A DNA stretch of 64,000 nt from Budorcas taxicolor (Eukaryota; Chordata; Mammalia; Artiodactyla; Bovidae), in the NCBI RefSeq assembly GCF_023091745.1, contig NW_026292661.1, positions 1 to 64,000 on the forward strand, given 5' to 3'. The notes under the pieces are model-generated. The model had not been told where the DNA came from. It did no database searches and worked only from the letters and a program-made list of their open reading frames with translations. Shown here in pieces: positions 62,631 through 64,000 of this stretch. The position numbers and the translations under genes are program-made. The number at the start of each line of letters is the position of its first letter. Positions within the stretch are counted from its first letter, which is position 1.

Positions 62631-62631
62631 C
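62567..62631 (+). repeat. 13-bp tandem tract, five copies, inside each monomer
   Basis: Five consecutive 13-mers lie at 62567-62579 (CTTTCCCTCGAGG), 62580-62592 (CTGTCCCTCGAGG), 62593-62605 (CTTTCCCACGAGG), 62606-62618 (CTTTCCCACAGGG) and 62619-62631 (CTGTGCCACGTGC). The tract sits where the 31-bp lattice is broken and is present in essentially every unit. It shows one-base length changes at 6308, 39767, 51147 and 57673, as expected of a slippage-prone tract. Variant copies change the third 13-mer from CACGAGG to CACGTGG (29973) or from CCCACG to CGCACG (45461). Confidence 0.88.
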
Positions 62632-62780
62632 CACCTTGGTGTGAGTCGATCCTCGGCGTGAAAGACGAGCCGGTGAAGGGAAAAGAGGTTCCTCTGGAAT
62701 GGACTGAGACATCTGGGGGACTCTTGGAATGGTGGCACGACCCTGGAGTTCCTCTCGCCGTTCCTGTTGAGAGGGCCTCC

Positions 62781-63064
62781 TCTTGAGATGTGACGGGAAC
62801 GCCGGGAACTCTTTCCCGACGAAGCAGGGAAAGGATCCCTCATCTCGAGCTACGAGGCGGAAACGGGGCTCCTCTGGATGTGGGCGGGACCCTCGTGATT
62901 CCTCTCGAGTGGAGACGGGTATGTCGGGGAACTTCTTGATTTGCACCAAGGGTGTGAAGGACCCTTTCGAAGTTCCAGAGGTGAGGTGTGATCAGCCTTG
63001 AGACGCCTCAGCGGAAATGGGCCTCATCTCGCCTGGAGGGGAGAACCTCCTGGATTTTCTCGAG
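62781..63064 (+). repeat. 31-bp sub-repeat lattice inside the monomer
   Basis: A heptamer related to TCTCGAG begins at 62781 (TCTTGAG), 62812 (TTTCCCG), 62843 (TCTCGAG), 62873 (TCTGGAT), 62903 (TCTCGAG), 62934 (TCTTGAT), 62965 (TTTCGAA), 62996 (CCTTGAG), 63027 (TCTCGCC) and 63058 (TCTCGAG). The spacings are 31, 31, 30, 30, 31, 31, 31, 31 and 31. After a break (20, then 33 and 29 bp) the lattice resumes at 63172, 63203, 63234, 63264, 63295, 63326, 63357 and 63388. About 26 sub-repeats therefore fit a unit. The 31-bp ancestral repeat is a known property of the ruminant satellite I family. Confidence 0.88.
62850..62868 (+). other. Partial CENP-B-box-like motif
   Basis: CTACGAGGCGGAAACGGGG contains GGAAACGGG at 62859-62867, identical to the 3' half of the human CENP-B box. 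The upstream CTACG differs from the CTTCG half by one base and lies two bases too far away. Aligned without gaps, only five of the nine essential positions (A and CGGG) match. I saw no unit with the full core. This is either a degenerate relic or chance; the position recurs in nearly every unit. Confidence 0.3.
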
Positions 63065-64000
63065 TTGCGGCAGGTCTTCTCGAGTTACCACGGGGACCTC
63101 AGGGACCCGCTCTGGTGGCCTCAGGAAAGGCCAGTCCCCATGCGAGTTGCTAGGGGACCTCTCGGGATTCCTCTCCCGTCCATGCCGGGGCCTCAGTCCT
63201 TGTGTGGAGTCGGGGCCGGAACCTGAGGATTCCTCTCCAGTGTTGCCATGGATCTTGGGGTGCTTCTGAGTCTCCCCAGGGGAGTCAGGCCTCGTCTCGA
63301 GTGGGGGCATGCACGTGCGCTTTCCTCCCGAGCTGCAGCAGTAGTGTCACGCTTCCTGTCACGTGGATCAAGGGATCTGTGGCTTTCCCTCGAGGCTGTC
63401 CCTCGAGGCTTTCCCACGAGGCTTTCCCACAGGGCTGTGCCACGTGCCACCTTGGTGTGAGTCGATCCTCGGCGTGAAAGACGAGCCGGTGAAGGGAAAA
63501 GAGGTTCCTCTGGAATGGACTGAGACATCTGGGCGACTCTTGGAATGGTGGCACGACCCTGGAGTTCCTCTCGCCGTTCCTGTTGAGAGGAACTCCTCTT
63601 GAGATGCGACGGGAACGCCGGGAACTCTTTCTCGACGAAGCAGGGAAAGGATCCCTCATCTCGAGCTACGAGGCGGAAACGGGGCTCCTCTGGATGTGGG
63701 CGGCACCCACGTGATTCCTCTCGAGTGGAGACAGCTAGGTCGGGGAACTTCTTGATTTGCACCGAGGGTGTGAAGGACCCTTTCGAAGTTCCAGAGGTGA
63801 GGTGTGATCAGCCTCGAGACGCCTCAGCGGAAATGGGCCTCATCTCGCCTGGAGGGGAGAACCTCCTGGATTTTCTCGAGTTGCGGCAGGTCTTCTCGAG
63901 TTACGACGGGGACCTCAGGGACCCGCTCTGGTGGCCTCAGGAAAGGCCAGTCCCCATGCGACTTGCTAGGGGACCTCTCGGGATTCCTCTCCCGTCCATT

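Larger units (their letters stand above)
62432..63247 (+). repeat. Reference 816-bp monomer (one full unit, CCATGG phase)
   Basis: I use this unit to place internal features because its length is the modal 816 bp. It contains single sites for CCATGG, GCATGC, CTGCAG and GGATCC, which recur once in nearly every unit and predict a ladder of about 0.82 kb for those recognition sequences. It has the common CTCGAGTGGGGGC and GACGGGTATG forms. Private or uncommon bases are CTACCGAG near 62508, GATGTGACGG near 62788 and CCTTGAGACG near 62997. Phase is arbitrary because no natural start is visible. Confidence 0.85.
1..64000 (+). repeat. Tandem satellite array, about 816-bp monomer, ruminant satellite I type (sheep/goat-like)
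   Basis: The whole window is one direct tandem array. The A of the once-per-unit anchor CCATGG lies at 434, 1254, 2069, 2885, 3704, 4517, 5335, 6145, 6961, 7777, 8592, 9408, then every 816 bp to 15120, 15935, then every 816 bp to 28175, then 28990, 29806, 30621, 31437, 32251, 33066, 33882, 34697, 35513, 36327, 37143, 37958, 38774, 39589, 40403, 41219, then every 816 bp to 51011, then 51826, every 816 bp to 56722, then 57537, 58352 and every 816 bp to 63248. Three of these anchors have a changed base (CTTGG at 42035, 43667, 46931). All copies are on the same strand and no foreign sequence interrupts them. The size and the 31-bp internal lattice match what is known of ovine and caprine satellite I. 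The species assignment is inference; that this is a satellite array is directly visible. Confidence 0.97.
58306..64000 (+). repeat. Satellite monomers with partial trimer repetition at the right end
   Basis: About 59160-59821 recurs at 61608-62269 (shift 2448 bp). It shares CCCCATGGG, GTGAAAGGAAAAG, CGCCCTTCC, GGGAATGCCGG, GAGGCCGGAACGG, CACCATGGG and GAAGGAGCC, and differs at CCCGACGAAG versus CCCGAGGAAG (62001). CAGCCTTGAGACG occurs near 61364 and 62996 (two units). Other private changes are CCCGAAGAAGG (58737), GAACCGACTG (60249), CTCTGTATG (60423), CTTTCCTACCG (62506), GAGGAACTCC (63587) and GGCACCCACGTG (63703). The window ends inside a unit at CCGTCCATT, so the array continues beyond it. 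Confidence 0.85.

Noticed and set aside
62567..62631. Pyrimidine-rich tract as a promoter or splice signal
   Set aside because: It is better explained as the 13-bp tandem tract; no TATA, initiator or exon context accompanies it.
62850..62868. True CENP-B box
   Set aside because: The 5' TTCG core is absent in the ungapped alignment, and only five of nine essential bases match. It is reported only as a partial motif.
1..64000. CRISPR array or bacterial repeat region
   Set aside because: There are no short identical repeats separated by unique spacers. The unit is 816 bp with no spacer, and CpG-rich satellite structure with a 31-bp lattice points to a vertebrate centromeric repeat.
1..64000. 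Ribosomal DNA or ribosomal spacer repeats
   Set aside because: No stretch resembles rRNA genes, and the 816-bp unit repeats without any transcribed-gene segment.

Overview
The window is one uninterrupted block of head-to-tail satellite DNA. I find no gene, no RNA gene and no transposon. The basic unit is about 816 bp and all copies lie in the same orientation. An anchor present once per unit (CCATGG followed by ATCTTGG) occurs 78 times between 434 and 63248, which averages 815.8 bp. The window starts and ends inside a unit.

Within each unit an older 31-bp sub-repeat is visible: a TCTCGAG-like heptamer recurs every 30-31 bp over long stretches. An 816-bp GC- and CpG-rich monomer built on a degenerate 31-bp lattice matches what is known of the centromeric satellite I family of pecoran ruminants (ovine and caprine 1.714 satellite, about 816-820 bp; related to the 1.4-kb bovine 1.715 satellite and to cervid satellite I). 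Sheep, goat or a close relative is therefore the best guess. This rests on unit size and architecture recalled from the literature, not on a database match, and another bovid or a deer cannot be excluded. The setting would be pericentromeric or centromeric heterochromatin.

Layout. 1-6306: irregular units of 810-820 bp with many single-base homopolymer indels, probably unpolished sequence. 6307-9461: a two-unit block (1631 bp) duplicated in tandem. 10127-16800: a four-unit higher-order repeat (3264 bp) present twice. About 16800-28550: a mosaic with 3-, 4- and 5-unit spacings. About 28550-36800: a five-unit repeat (4076 bp) present twice, then a four-unit-spaced partial copy to about 39400. 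About 39400-43380: loosely ordered units. About 43380-49530: a four-unit repeat. About 47730-58305: a nested pattern of trimer blocks (2448 bp) and a dimer-sized block in the order trimer, dimer, trimer, trimer, dimer. 58306-64000: partial trimer repetition.

The array therefore carries several short-lived local higher-order structures rather than one uniform one. Matched copies often differ by only a few bases over 1.5-4 kb, which implies very recent unequal exchange, conversion or replication-based duplication. Each unit also carries a 13-bp tandem tract inside the 31-bp lattice, three or more CACGTG E-box palindromes, and a sequence matching only the 3' half of the CENP-B box. All long open frames are by-products: 816 is a multiple of three, and conservation is equal in all frames and on both strands.
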